A stretch of 64,000 nucleotides of DNA from Sinomonas sp. ASV486 (GCF_030908215.1 NZ_JAVFJK010000001.1:124001-188000), one strand, 5' to 3'; counted from the stretch's first letter, positions 1-10,740 are shown. The notes: generated from the letters alone by a model not told the origin. Numbers and translations: made by a program.

Positions 1-553
1 CGTGCCCATGGCCCAGGCCCTCCCAGCTCGAGCTGCTGGCCGTCAGGCGCCCTTCGCTCTGGGGCCATGTGCCCAGGACGAGCAGGACCCCGCCCCTCTC
101 GCGCAGCCGGGACCCGAGCCGCGACGCGTCGCTCGGCCGCACGGTTCCCGGAGGGCGCACGAGGACGAGGGGAAGCACCTCGACGAGGGCGCCGACGGCC
201 GCGGTCCAGTCGTCCCCGGGGTCTGGTACGAGGACGAACCGGTCGAGGTCCACGCCGAACCCGGCGGCGGCCTCCGCGCCGAAATCCTGCACCCCGGCGG
301 CCCCACACCACTGCCCCTCGGCAGACGCCCCAGCTAGGAGTGCCATCGCCACGGACAACGGCGTCTCGAGGGAGTACGCCGCACCGCCGCGGAGGCCGTC
401 GGGGAAGAACGGGGAGAAGCAGGGAAGGACGGGGTAGGACCCTTCACGGTTCCTTCTGCCCTGGAGTGAATGGATGCGTTCCTGGAGCTCGCGCAGCGTC
501 CCGGCCGCGGGGGCGCCCACGGAAACCACATCGGAGCTGAATGCGAGTGACAT
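1..553 (-). CDS. ImuA-like SOS mutagenesis protein, 3' end outside window
   Basis: Reading down from ATG at 553 the frame stays open to the window edge (184 codons), so only the N-terminal part is present. The protein starts MSLAFSSDVVSVGAPAAG, then has LRELQERIHSLQGRR, FGVDLDRFVLVPDPGDDWTA and a hydrophobic RGGVLLVLGTWP strand. This layout fits the short RecA/SulA-like ImuA proteins that actinobacteria encode beside imuB and dnaE2, the error-prone translesion cassette; that assignment is by memory of the family. A GATAAT -10 box at 560-565 sits 6 bases before the ATG, so the transcript is probably leaderless, and it overlaps an SOS box at 564-579. imuB would be expected just beyond the window start. 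Confidence 0.65.
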   Translation of the reverse strand, partial: MSLAFSSDVVSVGAPAAGTLRELQERIHSLQGRRNREGSYPVLPCFSPFFPDGLRGGAAYSLETPLSVAMALLAGASAEGQWCGAAGVQDFGAEAAAGFGVDLDRFVLVPDPGDDWTAAVGALVEVLPLVLVRPPGTVRPSDASRLGSRLRERGGVLLVLGTWPQSEGRLTASSSSWEGLGHGH

Positions 554-563
554 GCTTCAATTA

Positions 564-579
564 TCGAAAATATGTTCGA
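564..579. promoter_or_regulatory. LexA binding site (SOS box)
   Basis: TCGAAAATATGTTCGA matches the Gram-positive/actinobacterial SOS consensus TCGAAC-N4-GTTCGA at 11 of 12 fixed positions. It overlaps the -10 box of the divergent ImuA-like gene (GATAAT, 560-565), so bound LexA would block RNA polymerase. It lies 45 bp before the -10 of cbs on the other strand and is less likely to control that gene. Confidence 0.8.
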
Positions 580-635
580 AACAGTCAATCGGGCGGAGTC
601 GGCTCATGGACCCGCCCAGCCGTTAGAGTTGGGGC

Positions 636-2021
636 GTGAAGTACGCCAAGTCCGTCGTCGAGCTCATCGGCCGCACGCCCCTCGTCAAGCTGAACAAGGT
701 CACCGAAGGCATCAAGGCGACGGTCCTGGTCAAACTCGAATACCTCAACCCCGGTGGCTCCATCAAGGACCGGATCGCACTGAAGATGATCGAGCAGGCC
801 GAGGCAGACGGCAAGCTCCTCCCCGGCGGCACCATCGTGGAGCCCACGAGCGGCAACACCGGCGTGGGCCTGGCCCTCGTGGGGCAGCAGAAGGGCTACA
901 AATGCATCTTCGTGGTCCCGGACAAGGTCGGCGAGGAGAAGCGGGCGGTCCTTGCGGCATACGGTGCAGAGGTCGTCGTGACCCCCACCGCCGTGGCTCC
1001 TGATTCGCCTCAGTCCTACTACGGCGTCTCGGACCGCCTCGTGAAGGAGATCCCCGGCGCGTTCAAGCCGGACCAGTTCTCCAACCCGGGCGCCCCGGGA
1101 AGCCACTACGAGACCACTGGCCCCGAGATCTGGGCGGACACGGACGGCACGATCACCCACGTGGTCATCGGCGCGGGAACCGGCGGGACCATCACCGGGA
1201 CGGGCCGCTACCTCAAGGACGTCAGCAAGGACCGCCCCGAGTCGGAGGGCGGCCAGGTCAAGGTCATCGGCGCCGACCCGGAGGGGTCGATCTACTCCGG
1301 CGGCACGGGCCGGCCGTATTTCGTCGAGGGCGTCGGCGAGGACATGTGGCCCGAGAACTACGACAAGTCGGTCCCCGATGAGGTCCTCGCGGTGAACGAC
1401 GCCGAGTCGTTCGCCATGACCCGCCGGCTCGCCCGCGAAGAGGGCCTCCTCGTGGGCGGTTCCTCCGGCATGGCCGTCGTGGCAGCCCTGCGTGCGGCGA
1501 GGGACCTGCCCGAGGAAGCGGTCGTCGTCGTGATCCTGCCCGATTCGGGCCGCGGCTACCTTGCCAAGATCTTCAACGACGACTGGATGCGCTCCTACGG
1601 CTTCCTCCCCGGCGAGGGGGAGCGGACCGTCGGCGAACTGCTCAAGGGCAAGACCGGTCAGATGCCCGACCTCATCCACACCCACCCCAACGAGACGGTC
1701 CGCGACGTCATCGACATCATGACCGAGTACGGCGTGAGCCACCTCCCCGTGCTCTCGGCCGAGCCGCCCGTGGTCATGGGCGAAGTCCTCGGCGCCGTCG
1801 ACGAGCGCGCCCTCTCCGCCAGGCTGTTCCGCGGCGAGGCCAAGCTGACCGACAAGATCTCCGAGCACATGGGCGAGCGGCTGCCCGTCATCGGCTCGCT
1901 CGAGGGGCAGGCCGCCCTGCAGGCGATGCTGAGCGAGCAGGACGCCGTCATGGTCACCTTCGTCGGTGCGCCCGTCGGCATCCTGACCCGCCATGACCTC
2001 CTGGCCAACCTCAACAAGTAA
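636..2021 (+). CDS. cbs: cystathionine beta-synthase (PLP fold plus CBS-domain pair)
   Basis: 461 aa, condensing serine and homocysteine to cystathionine, the first step of reverse transsulfuration. The N-terminal ~320 residues are a fold-type II PLP enzyme: NPGGSIKDR carries the Schiff-base lysine (K44), PTSGNTG binds the substrate carboxylate and GAGTGGTITG binds the PLP phosphate. The C-terminal ~120 residues form a tandem CBS (Bateman) pair, which distinguishes it from plain cysteine synthase. No N-terminal heme-binding extension is seen. Start is GTG 636: TAGAGT at 624-629 lies 6 bases before it, typical of leaderless actinobacterial mRNA. metB follows after 11 bp, so both probably share a transcript. 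Confidence 0.9.
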   Translation: MKYAKSVVELIGRTPLVKLNKVTEGIKATVLVKLEYLNPGGSIKDRIALKMIEQAEADGKLLPGGTIVEPTSGNTGVGLALVGQQKGYKCIFVVPDKVGEEKRAVLAAYGAEVVVTPTAVAPDSPQSYYGVSDRLVKEIPGAFKPDQFSNPGAPGSHYETTGPEIWADTDGTITHVVIGAGTGGTITGTGRYLKDVSKDRPESEGGQVKVIGADPEGSIYSGGTGRPYFVEGVGEDMWPENYDKSVPDEVLAVNDAESFAMTRRLAREEGLLVGGSSGMAVVAALRAARDLPEEAVVVVILPDSGRGYLAKIFNDDWMRSYGFLPGEGERTVGELLKGKTGQMPDLIHTHPNETVRDVIDIMTEYGVSHLPVLSAEPPVVMGEVLGAVDERALSARLFRGEAKLTDKISEHMGERLPVIGSLEGQAALQAMLSEQDAVMVTFVGAPVGILTRHDLLANLNK

Positions 2022-2032
2022 GGTGACGCAGT

Positions 2033-3232
2033 ATGGGTGAGCGCAGCGAACACAACCAGCAGAGCGGACAGATTCAGCGGGCCGGCTTCAACACGCGTGC
2101 CGTCCATGCCGGCCAGGAGTTCGAGCCGCGCACGGGCGCCGTCGTGCCCCCGCTGCACTTCTCCTCGACGTACGCCCAGGACGGGATCGGAGGCCTCCGG
2201 TCCGGCTACGAGTACGGCCGCGGCGGCAACCCGACCCGCGATGCGCTCCAGGAGCAGCTCGCCGCGCTCGAGGGTGGCAACCACGCCTACTCATTCGGCT
2301 CCGGCCTCGCCGCCGAGGACGCCCTCATCCGCGCCCTGTGCTCGCCCGGTGACCGGATCGTCCTCGGCAACGATGCCTACGGCGGCACGTACCGCCTCAT
2401 CTCCAGGGTCCTCGGCCCGTGGGGCATTGCGAACCGGCCCGTGGACATGTCCGACCTCGACCGCGTGCGCGCGGCGGTGTCCGCCGGAGGCACGGACGAG
2501 ACGCGCCTCGTGTGGGTCGAGACGCCGTCCAACCCGATGATGAAGATCTCTGACATCACGGCGATCGCAGACATCGCGCACGACGCCGGGGCCCTCCTCG
2601 TGGTCGACAACACCTTCGCGTCTCCCTACCTGCAGAACCCGCTCGCCCTCGGCGCGGACATCGTGGTCCACTCGACGACCAAGTACATCGGCGGGCACTC
2701 CGACGTGGTGGGCGGCGCCGTCGTGGTCAACGACGACGAGCTTGCTGAGAAGGTCGGGTTCGTGCAGTTCGCGGTGGGCGCGGTGTCCGGCCCGATGGAC
2801 GCGTTCCTGACCACGCGCGGGCTCAAGACCCTCGGTGTGCGCATGGAGCGCCACTCGGAGAACGCCCAGAAGATCGCCGAGTGGCTCGTGGGCCGCCCCG
2901 GCATCGAGAAGGTCCTGTACCCGGGGCTCCCGGACCATCCCGGCCACGGGCTCGCGGCGAAGCAGATGCGCCGCTTCGGCGGCATGATCTCCGTCCAGTT
3001 CTCCGGCGGCGAGGAGGCGGCCCGCAAGGTCGCCGAGTCCACACGCCTGTTCACGCTCGCGGAGAGCCTCGGCGGGATCGAGTCGCTCATGAACTACCCC
3101 TCGGAGATGACGCACGCCTCGGTCAAGGGCACCGAACTGGCCGTTCCGGTGAACCTGCTGCGCCTATCCGTGGGCATCGAGGACGCCGATGACCTCATCG
3201 CAGACCTCGACGCGGCCATCGCACGGCTCTAG
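2033..3232 (+). CDS. metB: cystathionine gamma-synthase / gamma-lyase
   Basis: 399 aa Cys/Met-metabolism PLP enzyme. Motifs in order: NTRAVHAGQEFEPRTGAVVPP at the N terminus, GGTYRL at the PLP pocket, VDNTFASPYLQNPL, and STTKYIGGHSD with the PLP lysine K217. The family converts O-succinyl/acetyl-homoserine and cysteine to cystathionine, or cleaves cystathionine; sequence alone does not separate synthase from lyase. Lying 11 bp downstream of cbs, a reverse-transsulfuration lyase role is as plausible as methionine synthesis. The ATG is the first start after the cbs stop. Confidence 0.85.
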   Translation: MGERSEHNQQSGQIQRAGFNTRAVHAGQEFEPRTGAVVPPLHFSSTYAQDGIGGLRSGYEYGRGGNPTRDALQEQLAALEGGNHAYSFGSGLAAEDALIRALCSPGDRIVLGNDAYGGTYRLISRVLGPWGIANRPVDMSDLDRVRAAVSAGGTDETRLVWVETPSNPMMKISDITAIADIAHDAGALLVVDNTFASPYLQNPLALGADIVVHSTTKYIGGHSDVVGGAVVVNDDELAEKVGFVQFAVGAVSGPMDAFLTTRGLKTLGVRMERHSENAQKIAEWLVGRPGIEKVLYPGLPDHPGHGLAAKQMRRFGGMISVQFSGGEEAARKVAESTRLFTLAESLGGIESLMNYPSEMTHASVKGTELAVPVNLLRLSVGIEDADDLIADLDAAIARL

Positions 3233-3272
3233 CCCGTTCTATCGAACCCGCCCACCCTAGAGGACTCCTTCC

Positions 3273-4217
3273 ATGCCGCAGACCTCACCCGCGAAGCCGT
3301 CGCTCACCCAGGCGCCGTGGTTCCGCCCGGCCGCGTTCGGCGTGGGCGCCGTCGTCGTGCTCGCCCTCGTGGTGCTCGCCGCGAAGCTGCTGCGCGGCAC
3401 CCAGGCCGTCTCGGACTTCATCGCGACCTACCCCGGGCACGCCCCCCTGCCGGACTGGGCCCCTGAGGGCCTGCCTGCCTGGCTGAACGTGCTGCACTTC
3501 CTCAATCTGATGTTCCTGGTCCTCATCGTGCGCTCGGGCCTCCAGGTGCGCTTCACCACACGCCCGCAGGGCTACTGGAAGCGCAACAACAAGGGTCTGG
3601 TCAAGACGAAGGGCCAGCCCAAGAAGATCAGCCTCGACCTGTGGTTCCACCTGTGCCTCGATGCCCTGTGGGTCCTCAGCGGGATGGTGTTCTTCGTGCT
3701 CATGTTCGCCACGGGGCACTGGGTCCGCCTCGTCCCGACTACGTGGAGCATCTTCCCGCACGCGCTCTCAGCGGTGATCCAGTACGCCTCGCTCGACTGG
3801 CCGCTCGAGGACGGCTGGCTGAACTACAACGCCCTCCAGCAGCTGACGTACTTCCTGGTCGTGTTCATTGCCGCCCCGCTGGCGATCGTCACGGGCCTGC
3901 GCATGTCCGGCGCATGGCCCACCAACCAGAAGGCGCCGCGGCTCAACAAGGCCTACCCCCTCGAGTGGGCGCGCGCGGTGCATTTCCCGGTCATGGCGTT
4001 CTTTGTGCTCTTCGTCATCGTGCACGTCTTCCTCGTGCTCACCACGGGGGCCCTGCGGAACCTGAACCACATGTTCGCCTCGCATGACGGCGACGACTGG
4101 CTCGGGTTCATCCTGTTCGCCGTGGGAGTGCTCGTCGTTGTGGGCCTGTGGTTCCTTGCACGGCCCCTGTTCCTTCGGCCGGTGGCCTCGCTCATGGGCA
4201 CGGTGACGCGGAACTAG
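3273..4217 (+). CDS. membrane b-type cytochrome (cytochrome b561-like)
   Basis: 314 aa integral membrane protein with about five hydrophobic helices (residues ~17-41, ~72-90, ~122-148, ~190-212, ~240-262) and one near the C terminus. Histidines placed in helices (VLHFLNLMFLVL, LWFHLCLDALW, AVHFPVMAFFVLFVIVH) are the likely heme b ligands, as in cytochrome b subunits that pass electrons between quinone and a molybdopterin or other partner. No partner oxidoreductase is visible next to it. It follows metB by 40 bp but is functionally unrelated. The stop overlaps the stop of the convergent SnoaL-like gene. Confidence 0.7.
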   Translation: MPQTSPAKPSLTQAPWFRPAAFGVGAVVVLALVVLAAKLLRGTQAVSDFIATYPGHAPLPDWAPEGLPAWLNVLHFLNLMFLVLIVRSGLQVRFTTRPQGYWKRNNKGLVKTKGQPKKISLDLWFHLCLDALWVLSGMVFFVLMFATGHWVRLVPTTWSIFPHALSAVIQYASLDWPLEDGWLNYNALQQLTYFLVVFIAAPLAIVTGLRMSGAWPTNQKAPRLNKAYPLEWARAVHFPVMAFFVLFVIVHVFLVLTTGALRNLNHMFASHDGDDWLGFILFAVGVLVVVGLWFLARPLFLRPVASLMGTVTRN

Positions 4218-4648
4218 CCCTCGAGCCCGGGTGCCTCGTGCCTGAGCCACTCCGACGCGATGTACCAGCGGCGGTCCCGCTTCTCGCAGTCGAGGGACGC
4301 TGTGCCGGAGAGCTCGAGGTCGGTGCCGTCCGTCGTCGTGCCGTCGACGGACCAGGCCAGGCGCACATATGCGCGTGCGCCATCCTCGAAGATGTCCTGG
4401 ACCCGGAACTGCATCGGCAACCCTAGCCTCATGCGGTCCTCGATGTCCTCGGCGGGGGAGACCGGGTGCGTCTCGTTCCAGACCGGTACGATCCGTGCCG
4501 AGTCGAGGTACAGGCCAAGGAGGAGCGCCGGGTCCCGGCGGCGGTAGCCGTCGACGAAGGAGGCGCACAGCTCCTTGAGGGTCCCTGCCCCCGCGCCCCG
4601 TGGTCCGCGTTCCGCAGGTTCTCCGCGCGCGGTCGTCTCGCCGATCAT
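4214..4648 (-). CDS. SnoaL-like / NTF2-fold protein
   Basis: 144 aa. The start ATG at 4648 has AGGAGG about 10 bases upstream. The composition and pattern (a helix with LKELCASFVDGYRRRDPALLLGLY, then alternating strands such as RAYVRLAWSVDG and RRWYIASEWL) fit the cone-shaped NTF2/SnoaL fold. Members range from small enzymes to ligand binders; no catalytic residues identify a substrate here. It is convergent with the cytochrome b gene and shares 4 bp with its end. Confidence 0.6.
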   Translation of the reverse strand: MIGETTARGEPAERGPRGAGAGTLKELCASFVDGYRRRDPALLLGLYLDSARIVPVWNETHPVSPAEDIEDRMRLGLPMQFRVQDIFEDGARAYVRLAWSVDGTTTDGTDLELSGTASLDCEKRDRRWYIASEWLRHEAPGLEG

Positions 4649-4784
4649 GTCTTCTGTTCCTCCTGATGGGGCCGCCTCTCGATCCCCGAAAGGAGGAGAG
4701 CACGTGCAGCCAGCCGCATGACGCGGAATCGGGCCGTGCGCGCCACACCTCACGCCGCCGGGGTCCGTTTGCCAGAATGGCAGG

Positions 4785-6425
4785 ATGAGCCATCGGACTC
4801 CGTTCCTCCCGGCGCCAGGGCACCGCCTTCGTCTTGCCGAGTTGGGTGTCCTCGACCGGCGGCGCACGCTGGTGGGGTTGGTGATCGCCGTCGTACTGCC
4901 GCTCGCAGTCCAGCCTGCGGCCCTCTGGCTCGTGGGCGAGGACCGCAGCGGCCGCGGGCTCGTGACCGTCGTCCTCTTCCAGATGCTGGCCACCGTCGTG
5001 GTGGCGCTCGTCGGCGGACTCTGGCCAGCTGTCCTGGCCGCGGTGGTGGCCAACCTCGCCCTGAACTGGTTCGCCACCGAGCCTTTCGGGAGCCTGAGCG
5101 TTGCTCGGCCGGAGGCGGCGCTGGGGCTCGTCGTTTTCCTCGTCGTCGCGTGCACGATCGCGCTGGCTGTCGGTGCCGCGGCGCGTCGCTTCGAACAGGC
5201 GACTCGGGCCGCCGCCGAGGCCGGCGCGATGAGCGACCTCGCGCTCGGCATCCTCGGATCCACGGGAGGAATGGACGAGTTCCTCGAACGGGTGCGCTCT
5301 GCCCTCGGACTGCGTGCGGTGGCCCTTATCTCCCGGGGCGTCGCCGGAGGCACACGCGGGGCTGACGGCGGCGAACGCGATGACGGCGTGGGAGGAGCCG
5401 GCCGGAGCGGCTCTCCTGGCCGCACGGGACACGGCAGGGCCCTCGCCGATGCGGCCCGGACGGTGTCCGGCTGGGACGTCGTGGCGACGGCGGGGGAGGC
5501 GCCGCCCATCTCGCATGCAGCGGCGGATGATGCCGTGGCGCCTGACGGCTACTACACCCTCCTCGTGGGCGGCCATTCGCTCGACGACGGCGAGCGGCGG
5601 ACGCTCAAGGCCTTCGGGGTGTACCTCGTGGCCATGCGCGAGCGGGCCCAGCTTGCGCGCAGCCGGGAGGCCAACCGGCGGCTCGAGGAAGGCAATTCGA
5701 TCAGGACTGCGATCCTCCAGGCCGTCTCGCATGACCTGCGCACCCCCCTGGCGGGCATCAAGCTCAGCGTGAGCAGCCTGCGTCAGTCCTCGGTCGACTT
5801 CACGCCCGAGGAGGAAGCGGAGCTCCTGGGCACCATCGAGGACTACACGGACCGCCTTTCCCACGTGGTGGACAACCTCCTGGACATGTCCCGCATCTCG
5901 GCGGACAACGTGCGCCCGCTCCTGAGGCCCGTCGCGTGGCGTGAGGTCGTGTCGCGCGGGGTCGCGGGCCAGGAACGGGTCGTGGACCTCATCCCCGCCA
6001 ATGCCCCTGCCGTCGAGGCGGACCCGGTGCTCCTCGAGCGTGTGGTCGCAAACCTTGTCGAGAATGCGCTGCGCTACGCCCCGGAAGCACCCGTCGAGAT
6101 CACGTCCCGTAGCGGCGTCGAGGATGCAGACGGCCGTCCCTGCGGGGTGCTGAGGGTTGTGGACCACGGTGAGGGCATCCCGCCCGAGGACCTGCTGCTC
6201 GTGTTCCGCCCCTTCCAGCGGCTCGGCGACGACACCGCGAAAGGCGGCGTGGGTCTGGGGCTCGCGGTGGCCAAGGGTTTCGTCGAGGCCATGGGTGGGC
6301 GCATCGAGGCCGAGGAGACGCCGGGGGGCGGGCTCACGATGTCGGTCGCCCTTCCCCTCGCTCCGGGCGTACCGCCCGGCCGGGCGGTGTCCTCGGGCCC
6401 GGAGACCAGGGGGACTAGCGCATGA
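4785..6425 (+). CDS. KdpD-like sensor histidine kinase lacking the KdpD N-terminal domain
   Basis: 546 aa. Residues ~28-125 hold three to four membrane helices of the DUF4118 type found in KdpD. A GAF-like region follows, interrupted by a Gly/Asp/Arg-rich low-complexity stretch near residues 185-215. The HisKA domain has SHDLRTPL with phosphoacceptor H316. The HATPase domain shows ENALRYAP (N box), DHGEGIPP (G1) and GGVGLGLAVAKG (G2). The ~370-residue KdpD sensor/USP region is missing and no kdpFABC genes are nearby, so a K+ role is not established. CAGAAT lies 6 bases before the ATG. It overlaps the response regulator by 4 bp (ATGA). Confidence 0.85.
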   Translation: MSHRTPFLPAPGHRLRLAELGVLDRRRTLVGLVIAVVLPLAVQPAALWLVGEDRSGRGLVTVVLFQMLATVVVALVGGLWPAVLAAVVANLALNWFATEPFGSLSVARPEAALGLVVFLVVACTIALAVGAAARRFEQATRAAAEAGAMSDLALGILGSTGGMDEFLERVRSALGLRAVALISRGVAGGTRGADGGERDDGVGGAGRSGSPGRTGHGRALADAARTVSGWDVVATAGEAPPISHAAADDAVAPDGYYTLLVGGHSLDDGERRTLKAFGVYLVAMRERAQLARSREANRRLEEGNSIRTAILQAVSHDLRTPLAGIKLSVSSLRQSSVDFTPEEEAELLGTIEDYTDRLSHVVDNLLDMSRISADNVRPLLRPVAWREVVSRGVAGQERVVDLIPANAPAVEADPVLLERVVANLVENALRYAPEAPVEITSRSGVEDADGRPCGVLRVVDHGEGIPPEDLLLVFRPFQRLGDDTAKGGVGLGLAVAKGFVEAMGGRIEAEETPGGGLTMSVALPLAPGVPPGRAVSSGPETRGTSA

Positions 6426-7120
6426 GCCCGTCGGGCAGGGCCGCACCGACCACCGTCCTCGTGGTGGAGGACGAGGCGCAGTTCGCCCGCGCACTCCAGA
6501 TCAACCTGCGCGTCCACGGCTACGAGGCGCTGACTGCGGCGACGGGGGAGGCGGCCCTCGAGATCGCGGCGGAGCGCCCGATCGACGTCCTCGTCCTGGA
6601 TCTCGGCCTTCCGGGCATCGATGGGATCGAGGTGATCCGCCGCCTGCGCGAATGGACGGACCTCCCCATCATTGTGCTGTCCGCGCGCCACGGGTCGGAG
6701 GACAAGGTCGAGGCGCTCGACGCCGGTGCCGACGACTACGTGACCAAGCCGTTCGGCCTCGAGGAACTCCTCGCACGGCTCAGGGCGGCCGCACGGCGCG
6801 GGCCGCGCGTGGGCGAGGTGCCCCGCGTGCAGACAGGAGACCTGAGCGTGGACCTCGCGGCGCGCCGCGTGCTGTTCAAGGGGGCCGACGTGCGCCTGAC
6901 CCCCACCGAGTGGAACATCCTCGCGCTCCTCGTGCGCCGCGCGGGCCAGCTCGTGACCCAGCGGGAGATCCTCACCCAGGTGTGGGGACCCGCGTACGAG
7001 AAGGAGACCCAGTACTTGCGCGTGTATCTGGCCCAGCTGCGCCGCAAGCTCGAGGACGATCCGGCTCACCCGCGCCACCTGCACACCGAGGCAGGCATGG
7101 GCTACCGCTTCGACCCGTGA
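6422..7120 (+). CDS. KdpE-like OmpR-family response regulator
   Basis: 232 aa. The receiver domain has acidic ED at residues 16-17, phosphoacceptor D60 (VLVLDLGLPG) and conserved K108 (YVTKPF). The C-terminal half is a winged helix with TPTEWNILALLVRRAGQLVT and YLRVYLAQLRRKLEDDP, close to KdpE in wording. It pairs with the kinase through a 4-bp ATGA overlap, giving a complete two-component system. Targets cannot be read from the window. Confidence 0.88.
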   Translation: MSPSGRAAPTTVLVVEDEAQFARALQINLRVHGYEALTAATGEAALEIAAERPIDVLVLDLGLPGIDGIEVIRRLREWTDLPIIVLSARHGSEDKVEALDAGADDYVTKPFGLEELLARLRAAARRGPRVGEVPRVQTGDLSVDLAARRVLFKGADVRLTPTEWNILALLVRRAGQLVTQREILTQVWGPAYEKETQYLRVYLAQLRRKLEDDPAHPRHLHTEAGMGYRFDP

Positions 7121-7158
7121 CAGGGGCTACGAAGGACCAGCGAGGGTACCCTGTGGAC

Positions 7159-7812
7159 ATGAAGACCGCCCGCGTCGTCGCTGTCTGTCGAGTCCATCAG
7201 CTCCTGCCCGACGCCGGGTCGGTCGGCGTCACTGGAATCGACAAGCGCCCCGTCGAGGGCCCGGTCCGCGTCCGGCGGCTCGGTTTCTACGGCGATGTGC
7301 AGGCCGACCGGGCCAATCACGGCGGCGAGGACAAGGCCGTCTACGCGTATTCGGAGGACGACGCCGCCCTGTGGGCCCGTGAGCTCGGCCGCGAGATTCC
7401 CGCGGGCCTCTTCGGCGAGAACCTGAGGGTCGAGGGCATCACCGCGAGCAATGCCGTGATCGGCGAGCGCTGGCGCTTCTCGTCAGGCGCGGTGCTGGAG
7501 GTCACGATGCCCCGCATTCCGTGCGCCACGTTCGCCCGGCGCATGGGGGAGGACGGCTGGGTCTCATGGTTCACCCGGGCTGGCCTCTCCGGGGCGTACC
7601 TGAGGGTCGTCACCCCAGGGGACATCGGTGCTGGCACGACCTTCAGCGTCGAGAACATCCCCGGCCACGGGGTCCGTGTGGGCGAGTGGCTCGCCGAACC
7701 CACGCGCGAGATGGCACAGGCCCTCCTCGATGCCGAGGCCGAGGGGGACGTCCGGCTCGCCCCGGCGCTGCGGAGGTACGTCCTCACCGTGGCCGAGCGC
7801 GTCGCCGACTAG
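7159..7812 (+). CDS. MOSC domain-containing protein (YiiM-like)
   Basis: 217 aa. MOSC domains bind sulfur or molybdenum cofactor; YiiM-type proteins take part in reduction of N-hydroxylated bases. The conserved cysteine is C122 in the motif MPRIPCATF, and the N-terminal half has GFYGDVQADRANHGGEDKAVYAY, shown here only as its core GGEDKAVYAY. The C-terminal part (LLDAEAEGDVRLAPALRRYV) resembles the YiiM tail. ATG 7159 lies 6 bases after TACCCT (7147-7152), which supports a leaderless mRNA; an in-frame GTG at 7153 is possible but falls inside the spacing. Confidence 0.82.
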   Translation: MKTARVVAVCRVHQLLPDAGSVGVTGIDKRPVEGPVRVRRLGFYGDVQADRANHGGEDKAVYAYSEDDAALWARELGREIPAGLFGENLRVEGITASNAVIGERWRFSSGAVLEVTMPRIPCATFARRMGEDGWVSWFTRAGLSGAYLRVVTPGDIGAGTTFSVENIPGHGVRVGEWLAEPTREMAQALLDAEAEGDVRLAPALRRYVLTVAERVAD

Positions 7813-8129
7813 CGGTCGGCGCGAAGGGTGTGCTGAAGTTCACCCTCGCCCGACGGCGGGCGGCGAGCGGGCGGCGTCGTGCGTCCTGTATGATCTTTAC
7901 ATCCCCCACTTTCCGGAATTCCCTTTTCTGCCCAATTCTTGAGGCAGGACGGTAGCGTGTTGGGGCCCGCCGCAGAGCGGGCAATTGCATAGGGGAGTCC
8001 GGCTGAAGGAACGCTGTACGGGTGCATTGTGGTGCCGGACGCAGCGTAGAGCCCTGCCTGGGATTGAGAGAGCGCTGGGCTCGTTAACTGACCGACGAGC
8101 CCCCAGGCTCCCCAGAGCGAGGATACCCC
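7813..8129 (+). promoter_or_regulatory. 317-bp spacer: hairpin, promoter and long 5' leader of the helicase gene
   Basis: An imperfect hairpin at 7821-7849 (GCGAAGGGTG / CACCCTCGC) may end the MOSC transcript. A good -10 (TATGAT, 7889-7894) then starts a transcript with about 230 nt of untranslated leader before the TTG start. Long leaders are common on cold-inducible DEAD-box genes, so control of mRNA structure or stability is plausible. No ORF with codon bias is visible in this gap. Confidence 0.5.
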
Positions 8130-10223
<2,094 letters not shown>

Positions 10224-10232
<9 letters not shown>

Positions 10233-10261
10233 CCGTGTGAATCAGTGGTGACCGTGTGAAT
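10224..10261 (+). repeat. exact 19-bp tandem duplication across the deaD stop codon
   Basis: CAGTGGTGACCGTGTGAAT occurs at 10224-10242 and again at 10243-10261 with no gap. The first copy contains the last sense codon (Trp) and the TGA stop of deaD, so the protein is not altered. It looks like a recent replication-slippage event. Confidence 0.85.
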
Positions 10262-10315
10262 CAGCGCTCCGGCGCCACTGGGCGCCTGCCTCTGACGAGG
10301 TGATCAACCCCCTTC

Positions 10316-10350
10316 GAGCCCGTTCCCGGGAGCCTTCCGGGAACGGGCTC
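10316..10350 (+). terminator. deaD transcription terminator hairpin
   Basis: GAGCCCGTTCCCGG (10316-10329) and CCGGGAACGGGCTC (10337-10350) form a perfect 14-bp stem with a 7-nt loop, 84 bp after the stop. There is no U-tract, as is usual in high-GC actinobacteria. The remaining bases up to the tRNA promoter (about 10351-10518) show no gene. Confidence 0.8.
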
Positions 10351-10518
10351 GCTGCATTCCGCGGGCCGCGCAGGATACAGCCGCCCAAGCGCAGGTTGAA
10401 ACGGTCGCGCTACGGCTCTCGGGCAGTCCCAAAGTCAGCCCCGTACCCGAAGCTTCATCGGCTGCGTGCGGAGCGCCTGCACCCCTCGATCCGGACGGAG
10501 AGGACAGCGTCGCCCGAT

Positions 10519-10548
10519 TTGGTGAGGCTGCGGCCCGTCCGGTAAAGT
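10519..10548 (+). promoter_or_regulatory. promoter of the tRNA-Thr/tRNA-Met pair
   Basis: TTGGTG (10519-10524) and TAAAGT (10543-10548) are separated by 18 bp and lie 11 bp before tRNA-Thr, the expected arrangement for a sigma-A-type promoter. Confidence 0.55.
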
Positions 10549-10559
10549 ATCTGTCTGTT

Positions 10560-10631
10560 GCCCCCCTAGCTCAGTGGTAGAGCGCCATCTTGGTAAGATG
10601 GAGGTCACGGGATCGATTCCCGTGGGGGGCT
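10560..10631 (+). tRNA. tRNA-Thr (anticodon GGT)
   Basis: Acceptor GCCCCCC pairs with GGGGGGC (10624-10630). The anticodon arm is CCATC-TTGGTAA-GATGG with anticodon GGT, and the T arm has loop ATCGATT between CGGG/CCCG pairs. No CCA is encoded. Only 4 bases separate it from the following tRNA-Met, so the two are co-transcribed. Confidence 0.95.
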
Positions 10632-10635
10632 CTCT

Positions 10636-10709
10636 GGCGGTGTAGCTCAGCTGGTTAGAGCGCACGACTCATAATCGTGAGGTCCCGGGATCGAGTCCCG
10701 GCACCGCTA
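10636..10709 (+). tRNA. tRNA-Met (anticodon CAT)
   Basis: Acceptor GGCGGTG pairs with CACCGCT (first pair G-U). The anticodon arm is CACGA-CTCATAA-TCGTG. A paired first position and no GGG/CCC anticodon-stem signature argue for elongator rather than initiator tRNA. A tRNA-Ile2 with a modified C34 cannot be excluded from sequence alone. Confidence 0.9.
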
Positions 10710-10714
10710 CGGCG

Positions 10715-10740
10715 AATGGCCCCGGATTTCCGGGGCCATT
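10715..10740 (+). terminator. terminator after the tRNA pair
   Basis: AATGGCCCCGG and CCGGGGCCATT form a perfect 11-bp stem with an ATTT loop, starting 6 bases after tRNA-Met. Confidence 0.88.

Noticed and set aside
4785..7120. Potassium-responsive KdpDE system
   Set aside because: The sensor lacks the KdpD N-terminal domain and no kdpFABC genes are adjacent, so only the domain-level label is used.
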